From Steromphala cineraria (lineage: Eukaryota; Mollusca; Gastropoda; Trochida; Trochidae), in the NCBI GenBank assembly GCA_916613615.1, contig OU744731.1, positions 59,464,289 through 59,528,288 of the forward strand: 64,000 nt of DNA, in the 5' to 3' direction. Both the position numbers and the translations under genes were made by a program. This document shows, one piece after another, positions 12,317 to 24,827 of the stretch. The stretch's first letter is position 1, and the number at the start of each line of letters is the position of its first letter. The notes below the pieces were generated by a model. It did no database searches and was not told where the DNA came from. It saw nothing but the letters and a program-made list of their open reading frames with translations.

Positions 12317-12675
12317 AGGGGCAGTAGCACGTTTTTTTGATAATTTTATATTTTAAAACTTTTTCTGGTAATTGTAAGTTAATGCTAAATGTATCATTTT
12401 GACAGTGTCAAAAATCTTATTACACAAGCCAATCATGCATAATCAGAGGACAAAGTATGAAGATTCACATAAAATCCAATGGCGGCCATTTTATGTGAAC
12501 ACCTTTAATTCATTTTTTGAAAGAAAAAGGAAGTTCATTGATAAACTTTACATTATGTATTTGAAATATTACTGCTTCATTTACTTTAGATACATTGTCT
12601 TTAAATTGGAACTATTAAGTTTCATTTCCTGACATTACCCTGATATTCCCTCTAAATATGTTCTGATAGTCTCCT
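12317..12675 (-). mobile_element. Family M MITE, inverted
   Basis: Reads in the opposite orientation: AGGGGCAGTAGCACG is followed at once by TTTTTTGATAATTTTATATT, the complement of the family's 3' part. The far end is eroded (GTTCTGATAGTCTCCT). TTAA borders the left side. It contains an undisturbed GTAAGTTAATGCTAAATGTA segment at about 12374, the site used by a nested insertion in the 24.1-kb copy. Confidence 0.85.
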
Positions 12676-12897
12676 TAACCACAACTGCATAATAAATTGG
12701 TGTACTGATATCGCACTTCCCAGCCGGACATTAGAATCCGTTGACCTGCCGAGTTAAATAAGGGGAAAATGTTAACTACTACAAAGGTAAATACTACTTA
12801 AAAGTTCCAATTGGTCGTATTAAACAACTACACGCTGCGATTATAGACCAACAATTTGGACCTATATACAATGGATATACTTTCAATATACACTAAA

Positions 12898-13534
12898 GCC
12901 CTTTTTACATGCGCACGTTTACTCCTTAGGAGTAAATATACTTACAGGGAGTAAACGTGCCATGTAAACAGCCCAAAACAGATTTACTTACAGGAGTATA
13001 TTTACTCCTAGGAGTTAAATACTCCACCCCTAGAGGTAAAGTAAAAGTATATTTACTTTTACTCCTGTGAGTATCCTGTCATTTTCTATAGTATTAGCAT
13101 AGTTGAATAATTAGGTTGAGGTAAATGACTTGCATTTATATAGTTTCTAAACACTACAATTGTGTTTTCATCAATAATAAAAACTTACATTCATGATTAT
13201 TCTTTTTAACTTGTCGAGAGCATGTTTTCTAATGAAGAAAATTTTGTGTTTTTATGTTGGTGTCATTCTTTTAAAACCGAAAACCTGCTTTTACCCCTTT
13301 TACACTAGTAGTTGATTGACCAAACAAAATCTATGGTAAAATTGTGTTAAATTCTTCTCTGCCTCAAGATTTGCATTTCACACATTGAGTTTTCTATGAA
13401 AAAAATATATTTCCTTCTGTAAGCAAATCATGATATACTTAAGGGTCCTTAAATTCCAATGGAACGTAAAGTAGATATATTTTTACTCTCAATTAATTAT
13501 ACTCTCAGGAGTAAAGTGCGCATGTAAAAAGGGC
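12898..13534. mobile_element. DNA transposon-like element, TIR GCCCTTTTTACATGCGCAC
   Basis: GCCCTTTTTACATGCGCAC at the left end is repeated inverted at the right end (GTGCGCATGTAAAAAGGGC), and the match continues as TTTACTCCT. The first 170 bp carry clustered GGAGTAAA/TTTACTCC words, including TTTACTCCTTAGGAGTAAA and ACTCCTAGGAGT, forming nested palindromes. No coding frame. Flanking bases (ACACTAAA / ATAAGGGA) give no clear target duplication, so the superfamily is undecided. Confidence 0.75.
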
Positions 13535-16500
13535 ATAAGGGATGCCAGTAAAACATGATTTGTAGAGTTTGTATGCTGAAGTTATGAACAATCATATTAC
13601 GATGACATTTTGGAAATTAATATGTTTCTATTGTTTTAATGCACGTATTTGATCAAAACATCCCCTTAAAACATATGCGTTTCTTTGTTTAGAGAGTTAA
13701 TGTCGTCTTATCTTGTAGATGGCCATTCAGTGTTTCTATGTTAATTAATTAAGATGTCATGGAATTCTCTTTGATTTAACCTTCCATTATGACTAGGCAA
13801 TGTCTTATCAGAACATATTTCAAAGCAACAATGACTTTCCAAAAGCCTATTTGGTTTTGTTTCCTCGCAAACGGATGTGATTATACCATTAATCAGTTTG
13901 TCAATAGTTACTTCTGTACTAAGAACATATACCTCAAAAGAACATAATTGGATGTTATTAAAACAATCATGACTTCCTATTTTATAAAGTAATCCCAATA
14001 ATCATATATTTTATCATCTTAAATGAATCTTTCTTTTTACTATATATCCCAGTAATAGATCACTTTTGTTAGGAAATTTGATTTCTTTATGCTTAACGTT
14101 TGGAACCTTTTGAGTATTTGATCTCCAATTACAAAAACGAAACATAAAGACCTTGTCAAAATTCTAACATGCATATCTAGATTCCATCATGTTTGAGTTG
14201 TTGAAATTTTGATAAGCATGATTATCAGCAGAGATAACCATTGTGTAATGACTCTCCCCCAATCTGATAGTGAAACCTATATAATCAAGTCTGTTAAGAA
14301 CGTTTGGAACTTAGTTTCAAGGTATCATTATTCAAAGGTCAAAATAATTACTGTTTTAATCATAACATCATATTTATTGCCTACTTCAAATACATAATTG
14401 ACAAAGCATTTTGTAAAGTGTAGGGTACATTACCATTGACATTGTTCTTTTCAATTGTTGGTCATTTCAAGCAAGAAATCCCCCGTGACCTTTATATTAT
14501 TCCTTAGATTGTTCTATACATTTTCTATAAATGTTTTCCAGACACACCATTGTTACTGATAAAAGACAGAGGCTTGAGAAATGTTTTCTTTTCAAAACGT
14601 TCACCAGTCCTGTTGTGTTTGCTTTCTCTCTATTGTAGAAAGTCGTTTCGAGGATGCGTTGGCATTGGGTGTTTATCTAGTCTTAATGCTGGGTTATTGA
14701 GTGAACATCTGGAAACCTGTAGAGAATTACTTGAGCTTTGGACACACTGTTGTATTTTTAGTACACGATATATGTTAGAAATGATAGATAATTAACATTG
14801 TACTTGTTTCCTAATGGTTACAAGTTATGTTCGATCAATAGGTTTAAGCAAATATTGCAAGAATTCGTTTTATTCATTGAATTCTGCCAGTTTGTGAAAC
14901 TGATTTCGAGGTACATATACCATTCATAGTCATAGTTTGTGCAGTGTTAATTCGTCTACGCATTAGTAACTTTGTTTCTAAACGCAGAAAGGTTTAGCAG
15001 TAATTCTAGTTTAAACAAAACCTCTTTGCCTTTTGGTAGAAATAATTTTCAAAGTTGTAAAATAGATAAATAGGATATGGATGATAATTTCCAGTTAACT
15101 GTTGTTGACAATGAATTTATATCCAGGGTAAAAAGCTATATGGTTTGGCCAACATAATAAATGTTAAAACACACTGTTGATTACCAATTAAGAAAACTAT
15201 GATGAATCATTGAAGGTCGTGTATTAAGTCTGGTTTAAGAAGCAATTGTAAATACTAGAAATGTTCTAGAAAAAATGCCTTATTATATAAGTGATGCCGT
15301 TCAATGGAGAACTTTAGAAATAATTCAAATAGATTTAACAACTTACAATAACTTTCAGTTATGATTGACATATGTATTTTTAAAATGTTTTTAATATAAC
15401 ATGTAAAGATTGTCATTTTTTTTGTAAAAAAGCAGACTTAAAGAATTCTATTAGAGTTTGAATAATATGTTTGATCTTTTTATACCCTTGTAAGTGAGAG
15501 TCTTTGATTCTTTGACAATGAAGTTGTAAAATGCACCTCCTTATTTTTAAGCTGATCTTAATACAATGTTCAGATGACAATATGCAATAATAACAAGCAT
15601 AATAATTAACAACTCTTTGATATCGACAACTGCACAAGTTTGTTTTGATACACGCACAATTGTCAGAAAACCTTAAATTGGAAATGGAACTGACAAATAT
15701 GCTATGCCATTAAATCCCATTAAAGATGTTAGACTTTTATCTAATGCTTTGAATGCCATGAATCCTCACAAACAATATTTCTTAAATTTGAACTTTGAAT
15801 TTTTCTTATCTTAGATGAAACCCATTAAATCAAAGCGTCTAGCTTAGAGTGATTTCCAAAAGTAATCTTTTGAAATTTTGAATATATCAGATAATAATTT
15901 CTGTTCAGGTTTTATAGAAATCTAGGTCCAGAATACCCTACATACAAACATACTTTTGTAAGCCTAATCCATTTTTTGTAGAATTCGGTCAAGATTTCAA
16001 GGGGCTTATAAACATCCCATTAGTCTGTCCTTATTAAAATATTACCAAATGTTAAGATTTCGAGGACAATTTCTTCTGTTTTGAATTAAAATGTTATCTT
16101 TCCTGCCTTGTTTGTTATTTCAATGACTGCCATTCCAAATTCCTTACCTTTGAGGTTATATATATGGGAATAACCAGTAGAAAATGTTCTGATGATTTAA
16201 AATCACCGACAAATTTGTTACATTGCTCATAAACTCCTTAGTTATATCATCATTTCGGAAAATTATATATTCATGACCTCATGAAAAAATACAATTTATA
16301 GTTAAACATTGTGAATCAATTTGAAAATTATTCATTTATACATAACATATTTAAAGAACCGAAATCTGACTAGACACGTAAAATGCTGGCAAAATTGAAA
16401 ATACAGATTATTTCGGTAAAAATTATCAATGTTGGTTACGTTAATGAATAATCTAACTTTTTAAAATAGGTCACTTGAAATTCATAAAATGATAAAGAAG

Positions 16501-16760
16501 TTTTACCTTTTCTGCAATTTGGACTCCACTGTTACGTTAATCCTTGCCAAATTTGCTCCTTTTGTAATATGAGGCATTCTATTAGTATGTGAGGAGGCAA
16601 ACAAATCATCTCAATCGTTTAACAGATAAGAACGAACTCCAATAAACACCATTTTTCATGACATTTAAAAAAATATTAAGTGATAAAACAACGGTTTTTA
16701 AGAAACGATTTTAAGCAGCTGTATGCCCTTGGTCAAATCCGTTTTGTATACCAACATCAC
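13535..16760. other. Unassigned non-coding stretch with a diverged repeat segment
   Basis: No gene recognised. About 14530-14670 (CCAGACACACCATTGTTACTG ... TTGTAGAAAGTCGTTTCGAG) resembles segments near 27030, 37850, 56900 and 61600, so it belongs to the old repeat substrate of the window. Remaining sequence is AT-rich without visible structure. Confidence 0.4.
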
Positions 16761-16764
16761 TTAA

Positions 16765-17120
16765 AGGGGCAGTAGCACGTTTTTAGGGGGAATATAAGGT
16801 GATGTCAGGAAAAGGAAAATAATTGGTTCCAATCTAAAGACAATGTATTAAAACTAAATAAAGCAGTACTAAATCAAATATATAATGTTAAATTAAGCTA
16901 TGCTATTCCTTTTCTTACACAAAATGAATTAAAGCTGTTCACACAAAAATGGCTGCCAAAGGATTTTATGTGAATCTTCATGATTTGTCCTCTGACTATG
17001 GATAATTGGTTTGTGTAATGAGATTTTTGACACTATCAAAGCAATACATTAAGCATTGCCTTACAATTATAAGTGAAAAATTGAAAAGCTAAAATTGTCA
17101 AAAAACGTGCTACTGCCCCT
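16765..17120 (+). mobile_element. Family M MITE
   Basis: Complete copy with intact TIRs and perfect TTAA on both sides (16761-16764 and 17121-17124). Confidence 0.93.
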
Positions 17121-17211
17121 TTAAAACTGACACGACGAGACCGCGTATATTGGTAGTTTTAGATACAGATACCATAAATATCACTGATGTTTATGTCAGA
17201 AATTATTACTA

Positions 17212-17842
17212 CAGCAGCATACCATAAGTTTGTTCACTTGCTTGTGATCTTAGTGCACATATCATGTAATTTGATTTTCGTTTTGACGTTCATAAAATAA
17301 ATCCAGGACCACTTACAGAAGATCATCAATGTCCATGTGTAAAATAACAATTTCCAAACCATATTTCGGGATCGTCTTGTCACTGGTGCTGAATGTCGAT
17401 ATTTGGCATTGTTAAATAGACAGATGGCGTCAAATTTGTGAAATTCCGATTTTCTTAAATTTCGATTAAAATCATCCATGTAAACTTTGTAGGAAACAAA
17501 TCAGCAAAGTTACGTTGTCTTAGCGCAAAGGAACACATATAACACATAATAAGATCCAAAGCTGTTGATCACTTATGAAGGATTTTGTAGAGCAAAATAG
17601 AAATCGGTGTTTTCGAAATTTTGACCCCTGGTCACTTCAATGACCTGCCAAATTTGTTACAGCTATCTGCTAGGTATGACATACGAATAGGTCCACGCAA
17701 ACTGAATCTTAACTTCTGCAGTGAAATTTCATCATTATCGGTTTCGTTTACACAATGATATGATGTCTCAAAGACGTTACAAATTACATGATATGTGCAC
17801 TAGAATACGAAGGTAAGTGAACAAACTTTAGGTACGCAGCTG
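17212..17842. mobile_element. TIR element with TA target duplication
   Basis: Left end CAGCAGCATACCATAAGTTTG continues as TTCACTT...AGTGCACATATCATGTAATTTG. The right end is its inverted match (CAAATTACATGATATGTGCACT ... AAACTTTAGGTACGCAGCTG). The inverted repeats reach about 60 bp with small gaps. TA flanks both sides (17210-17211 and 17843-17844). The 630-bp interior has no credible coding frame. TA targets fit Tc1/mariner-like or ISL2EU-like elements. Confidence 0.75.
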
Positions 17843-17965
17843 TATAATGGTGGAAGTCGAATCATTCAAAAGTCCACACCACTCTGTCTTATAACATTTG
17901 TATTTGTTGAGGTTCCTCATTCAATAGGAACCGTATCTGCTAAACATAGAAGGTGAAGTTACATA

Positions 17966-18316
17966 GAGGATAATAAACGACCTTCCATTTAATACTATTT
18001 TTATTAAACGAGTTAATGATTTTGTATAAAACGAGCGAAAGCGAGTTTGATACCAAATCAATCACGAGTTTAATAAAAATAGTATCAAATGGAAGGAAGT
18101 TTAGTATTCTGTTTATTACTTGCCCTAAAAATCACGTAAACTTGCCGAAATGTGCTGAAACTAACAGTTCCGCGACTCGGCACCCATTGTGACGAAGCGC
18201 TTACATTGTGACGTCACAACAGCTCACTTCTGTGACGTCATACTTGCATTATGATATTACACTAGTTTAATATTGCCGTATACATATTACACTGCGGTAT
18301 CTTACACGGGCGTGTA
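17966..18316 (+). mobile_element. Hairpin/CRE element, long palindrome with GCGAAAGC apex
   Basis: Starts at ATA|GAGGATAATAAAC. An imperfect palindrome (about 17972-18118) folds on GCGAAAGC at 18035-18042. CGAG occurs on both arms at mirrored distances: 18009-18012 with 18065-18068 (28 bases from centre) and 18032-18035 with 18042-18045 (5 bases from centre). The palindrome ends TATTCTGTTTATTAC, shared with the 45.6-kb element. TGACGTCA octamers lie at 18209 and 18233, with a decayed one (TGACGAAG) at 18190. The likely right end is near 18316 (GGGCGTGTA|ATA). No coding frame. Confidence 0.6.
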
Positions 18317-19718
18317 ATAATATTGACTTACTAATTGGGTTGTTTTAAGATACAGCAAAAGGTGTATCTGAATAAAAAAACATAATCATTGTTTTAAGAT
18401 ATTCGTATTGATGGATGCATTTCAGGTTCAAGCAATCGACTTTAAAACTTTTTACACTAGTACTACAATGACATTTACAGCTGTAATTTTAAATTAAAGG
18501 GATGTAAGGACGTAGTTTTAAATGATTACATTTACAAACACCTTTTCGTTATTTAAAATATTCCTTCAAACTTGACCTCTTCTTTTATAATGAAATGATT
18601 ATCTTGAAGAATTCAAACTGTTTCTCTGTTAATAGAGCTAAAGTCAAACGATTTTGCAAGATCCAAAATCATATTTGGAACCTTCCGAATTTAAGTTTTT
18701 ACTCATTAAATACATCAACAAAATAACGATTATGTATGTCATATATATCAATTTTGTGTATTAATTTGTTATGTGAATAACGTATATACTCATCAAATAC
18801 AGCATCGATGTGAAGATGACATGTTCGCATCTTTCTAACTTCAAATGATCAAAATAAAAAGAATTAGTAAAAAAATAGTTTTAAAAGTAACAATACGTTT
18901 TAACTAAAAGCACTTCCACAAATGTTTCACCTATTTCTTTAGTTATATTTATTAGATTTCTGATTTATAATCTGTATGATGATAGGTGACAGACTTTCAA
19001 ACATAAGTTAAATGCGGTTCTAGAAATAATGTATATGAACATGATGTCGATATTAAATAGTCCAGAAAAACTTTTATAAACGACTTGACATTACTAAACT
19101 GCAATGCAACAATTTCATTCTTTCATAATGTAAAAGTGCAATTATGTCACAGAGTTTAGAGGCAATAGGTAAATTAAACATAAAAGAATTATGAATGTTT
19201 TCATAACGGAAAGATGTTCATTTAGCTTTTGATTAAAACTAAGGAATCGACCATCGATTGGAAGAATAATTAAATTAAATAATAGTTGCTCATGATTAAA
19301 CTTCTCAAAATGCAATATGAAAATTAAAATCGACAGCCATCGTGTGGTATCCCGGTCTGATTTCGACCATCCTAACAGTTGAACTAGCAATTGTGGGACA
19401 ATTTTAAAGCCTATGTTCAAATATGGACAAAGAATGTCAAAATAACCAAAATAGCAAATCTGGACTTTCAACGGCAGACATGAGGGATGAATAACAACAT
19501 CACTTATAACTATATAAGAAAAGTCAATAACCGAATAATAAACTAAACAAATCATCAATGTAAAATAAAACAAGTGTTATATAAGTCTGTTTGAAAAAGA
19601 AATCATTTGTAGATGATGCATAAATTAAAATATCAGCAAGGTGCGAAACAGAGTTGGTACTTTACGATATTTTTTATTTAGTCTTATCCCATAAAAAAGT
19701 CGTTCAACAAAAACGTTT
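18317..19718. other. Unassigned non-coding stretch
   Basis: No recognised gene or repeat. A 143-codon open frame (- strand 19573-19142) shows no domain and no codon signal above the AT-rich background. Confidence 0.4.
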
Positions 19719-20057
19719 CCCAGTAACACGTCTTTATGGGTTATATAAGGTGATGTCAAGAAAATGAAAATACATTGTTTCCATTGAAAGACAATGTATT
19801 TAAACTAAACGAAGCAGTAATAAATCAAATATAATGTATATTTAAGCCATGTGATTCCTTTTTCATACACAAAATGAAATAAAGGTGTTCAAACCAATGG
19901 TTGTCAATGAACTTTCTGCGAATCGTTATGATTAGTTCTCTGACTATTAATGATTGGTTTGTGTAATAGCACTATAAAGATGAATTTATCATTAATGGAC
20001 AGTTATCACTAAAAAAGTGGAAATATCAAATTTTTAAAAAAACGTGCTACTGCCCCT
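19719..20057 (+). mobile_element. Family M MITE, damaged left end
   Basis: Left end is eroded to CCCAGTAACACGTCTTTATGGG. The interior and right end (AAAACGTGCTACTGCCCCT) are typical, with a small internal deletion before the last 100 bp. Confidence 0.85.
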
Positions 20058-23030
20058 TTTATGTTTGATTATGGAACCCCGATAACATCAAAGGACGCGT
20101 TACATTAAAAGTTAAGATATGGATTAATCCTCTTCAAAATATGGCTTTCACATTTTAGGATTTGATACATCTGAGGGACATTTCTCTTATTGGCAACGTT
20201 TCATCCACATTAAAGCTTCCCATCGGGTTTCTTAAAACTTCATAACACCTTAGGATTAGTTTTGATAGAGAGATAAAGAATAAGAAGAACAATGCGTTAG
20301 AATGATAGCAACACACTCTCTTTTTAGGGAATTATAGGGATGTAATTCTTCTGGGCTATTAAATACACAAAAGTTCAATCACAGAAGCCAAGATGCTGAC
20401 TTATTAAAACAGCTGAGAGCTCCAATCAAAAACACAGGCGCTCGGGTCGTTAAAAGACCCTTATTATTCCCGCTGCCAAAGAAAGTCTTGAGATCAACCC
20501 TTGATTTGTACGCCTTCTTAAACTACATAGCATAAAGAAGGTCGCTGGACAAAGGCGAATAACAGCACATTTGTTGACGTCTATAACGTTCATTGATTAT
20601 TTCACAATGCGATCAATACGGCCGAATATGACATTACAACAATGCCAGTGACCACCACAAGGATATGGACAGCATTTTAAATCGTACATTTTGTAGGAGC
20701 ATGTCTCTTTCACTGATGGGTAAAAAAACTTCCTAAGTAGATTTGATGCCTAATCACCAGATATGTCACGTACTGTACACATAATGGATAAAATAAAGAC
20801 GTTTGTGACACTGGAAATTTTCCCCCTAACGGTGTCATACGTGACAGATTAGTTTGAATATAGCTTTGACATCGTTTATTTTCCAGTGCAAACAAATAAT
20901 CTGACATTCACTTTTATAATTTCGTACCATATATGGAATGGAACGGCGGAGTAATATGGATACTGTGTAATCCTTTGAAAGAATAAACTGCGACATGCCA
21001 CAGGAACTAATCCCAAGTTGGAAAGAAACTGAATGTTTAATAAAAAAAAGTCTGTGTTCTGTATAAAAAACACGCTGCACTAAGATATGCTAAATGAAGC
21101 GCAGACTATGATAAAATCCCTTCGCGCAAGCACAAGAGATCAGAGTTATCTGCCTTATATTCCTAACGTCGTGTCATGCTGGCCGCCATTTGCAGGTGTC
21201 AATATCTTCGTCAATATATGTTAACAACAGTGGTTAAGTGACATGTAACTTCTCTATCGATACAATTACATTTTCATCTCTTGTGTATACATTGTGAGTA
21301 TAAGGTTGTCTTTGTTAGCTATACAGTACTCAAGATTGATTATAATCTAAAATTTATCAAAAAACTGTACATGCATTTCGTTCATTTCGATCAGCTCTAA
21401 TGTCTATTTTGCAATAAATGGTTAGCAATTGATCTAAAGCAAATGATAAAGGTAATCTTTTTCAAACCAAAATATATTACTTGTAAATAAAAAATTATTA
21501 CAGTTCCATTGGTGGGAATTTTTACCAAATTATTAATGAAAATATTTATTTTGATGTTGGACGGAAATTTAAAGTAGTTCCGACGAATGTCCACACGACT
21601 TGAAAACGTTCACACAAGTATCGACATCTTTTTGTGAGTTAATGAGAAATGAATCCATGAAACGTCAATCACATGACCATGCCCTAGACCAATCAACGTT
21701 CGGGGATATGAGTCAACTTCAGAGTGTGAAATTATATCTCCATGACACTTCATTGACTGATGCCGATATTTGATATGAAATACATGGATTGATCTTATCT
21801 ACCCACGTTGTTTTGGATTTCGATTCTATTGATGTTATATATAAACTTTCATCCCCTGAAGATATTTAAACATATTTCTTTCTTTGCATAACATCCGCAG
21901 ATTTATTTGATGTGTCCAACATCGTAGCTTCAAAGCTTCGCTGGTGTCAATGTAATATACTTTAGAATATGAACAGGGTTTATTTTGGTATGATTTACGA
22001 GCTCCCTTATGATAGGTAGCAATCTTATATCAGTGGCTTCCACCTGGTTTACTGCTGTGCTCATTTGGAGTTTTTTTTTAATCTACACTTAATCACAGAA
22101 AACATCTTTTTGTCCTGTCATGTTATGCCCTTGTTCACAGTTTTTCGAATGGTTACTTATTAAAATCTAAAACATCTAAATCATTAATCTAAAATCTTAA
22201 TTGGGTAGAAAGCACAAAGGAATCCTTATGTCCTTATATAAACTTTCCCTGTATTCATCATTCCACGTAAATGTAGGAACACATATAATTGAAGAAGCGT
22301 TTTTATCGTACATACAAAAATATGTTCATATGTACAGTAACATAACAATCTAGTTTGATCATAAACTCTGGTAAAATGCTATATAGAAATTTAAATGTCT
22401 ACAGTTTCTTTCCAGAAAACAAACATGTGTACATGTATGTAAAAAACCAACAGTGTCAGTTATCTAGAAATATATTTTTAATTTTGCAGGAATACTGAGA
22501 TTTATGGAAGCCAAATTCGGTTTGATCAACTCTCAAAGTGCCACTAGAAGTATTGTTCGTTTGTAAATTTGTGTGTACATTCTACAGGATTTCAGGATAT
22601 ATTAGAATGCTTTTTAGGCTTCTTCACAAAGAAATCGAAAAAAACATGCTGTTATAAAAAAGGATTAAGCAGGAAAACAGAGTGTTCAAAGTGAAAGACT
22701 GGATACGGTTTACAAAATAACAGTTTTACAACAGTGAAACACCGTTGGTAATGATGGCATCAATGCAAAGTACTTAACACATTTTGATCCAAAGACGTCA
22801 CTGTGCAGTGTCCTTTTAGCTTTCTATGCTTGATCTTCAGAAGCTAAAAATATTTTTATAAACGTAACTTACAGGAAGATGTTTTCATGATATTTACTGG
22901 AGAGAACGTAGTCTTAGCTTAATCAAATCGCCCAATCATCAGACATCGCTAAGCAGCAAAGAAACACTTTGTGACGGTGGTTCTATTTTTGTTTATTCAT
23001 GATTACCTTTTTTCATTTGAAATTGATTTT
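20058..23030. other. Unassigned non-coding stretch
   Basis: No gene recognised. About 20120-20290 (TTAATCCTCTTCAAAATATG GCTTTCACATTTTAGGATTT) matches segments near 32200, 58405 and 63850, and more weakly 32625. The rest is AT-rich with no clear repeats. Confidence 0.4.
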
Positions 23031-24120
23031 CAATACAAAAATAGAATTTAATAGCCTGCGGTTTCCTTTATTTTCCATTATTTTCTGAACATGTTGATAT
23101 GTTTTTCAAAGCAATTAACTGACATATTTAAATAACTGTTGTTTTAAGTAGCATATACATCTAAAGATATATATAAGAAGATCAAAACGTCCGGATTATG
23201 CCTTTTTAATTAACTATCATTTCGAACAATTTTCTCATGATATTTTGAAGCAATTGAAAAGGTTTTGGAAAGTCGGTAAGATGTATTTTGTACATGTTTT
23301 TTATGTGTCCTCGATTTGTTTTAATAGTAATATATCATTATAATAACCGCCATCGTTCCATTGATTAAATGTATGATTGTTGAAAACATATCCGTCTTAT
23401 ATGTGAATTTAATTCAGAGATACCGAGTCCAATTCAAATTTATACTAGTACAACACTTTCAACTCCTTATTGTCAATCAAATTGCACCATTGCATTGCTA
23501 AAGTTTGACTGATTTAGGATATGATCTTATGTTATTACATTTTTGGTAGTTCGTATATTCACATTTCGATCGCAATTTCTATTGCTTTAAAGATGAAAAC
23601 AGTAAAAAACCTTGAACTGATTTCACTGATAATAAGTTTAACACAAAACTATATAAGATAAAATCAATATACCATAAGTTTTGGAGGATGTATGTTAATT
23701 TTTGTTTGGCTAAGAACATACTTAGAACAATGAGTACTTGAATATACATGTATATCCTTACTGGTGTTATTCAAACAGCTGGGGTTTAAATCGTTAGACT
23801 TCAAATTAAACTGGGTTGTGGATATCAAACCAAATACATTTATGACTGAATGCAGTCAATATGATCCGTGTTTTGTGTTTGTACAACTCGGGGGAACCAA
23901 ATGTCTGTAGTCATGTAAACGATGGTCACTGCTTTTAGTCAATGTACATTATGTGTTTAATTTCAAATAACTTCATATCGATACGACATCAGAACTAATT
24001 GGAAATAGATTTAAAAGAAATATATTCCGGTTGCTTACTTTCAAACAGTTGTATCTGGAGGATCATGAAACGAAGGTAGGATGGGTTATACATAATTCAA
24101 AAGAAACATAAAAGCTATAA

Positions 24121-24796
24121 AGAGGCAGTAGCAAGTTTTTTGACAATTTTATATTTTTAATTTTTCACTGATAATTGTAAGTTAAAGGGGCAGTAGTACG
24201 TTTTTGATAATTTTATATTTGTAAGCTAATGCTAAGTGTATCATGTTGATAGTGTCAAAAATATTGTTACACAAACAAAGAATCAATAGTCAGAGGACAA
24301 AGTATGAAGATTCACATAAAATACATTTGCTGCCTTTAATTCATTTTGTGTAAGAAAAAGGTATTGCATGGCTAACTTTACATTATATAATAGAATTATT
24401 TCTGCTCCATTTAGTTTAAATACTTTGTTTTTCAATTGGAACCATTTATTTTAATTTTCCTGACATCACCTTATATTTCCCATAAAAACGTGCTACTACC
24501 CCTTTAATGCTTAATGTATTACTTTGATAGTGTCAAAAATCTCATTAAACAAATCAATCGTCAATAATAAGAGAACAAATTATAAAGATTCACATAAAAT
24601 CCCCTGGAAGCCATTTTTGTGTGAACACCTTTAATTCATTTTAAGAAAGAAAAGGAATCGCATGGCTTAACTAACATTACATATTTGATTTATTACTGCT
24701 TCATTTAGTTTTGATACAGTGTCGTCAGACTGGAACCATGTATTTTCATTTCCCTGACATCACCTTATGTTCCCCCTAAAACGTGCTACTGTCCCT
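24121..24796 (-). mobile_element. Family M MITE, interrupted by a second copy
   Basis: The outer copy runs AGAGGCAGTAGCAAGTTTTT to ACGTGCTACTGTCCCT, bordered by ATAA and TTAA. At GTAAG|TTAA it is split by an inner copy and resumes with TTAATGCTTAATGTATTACT, exactly where uninterrupted copies read GTAAGTTAATGCTAAATGTA. Confidence 0.93.
24186..24503 (-). mobile_element. Family M MITE nested inside another copy
   Basis: Inner copy AGGGGCAGTAGTACG ... CGTGCTACTACCCCT, flanked by TTAA at 24182-24185 and 24504-24507. Because the target is itself a family M sequence with a known uninterrupted form, this proves a 4-bp TTAA target duplication. Confidence 0.95.
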
Positions 24797-24827
24797 TTAA
24801 GAGCATTCGTAATGTGAATATAGATAT

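Noticed and set aside
19142..19573. 143-codon open frame on the - strand
   Set aside because: Hydrophobic, AT-driven composition, no recognisable motif, no splice context and no second copy. Such frames are expected by chance at this base composition.
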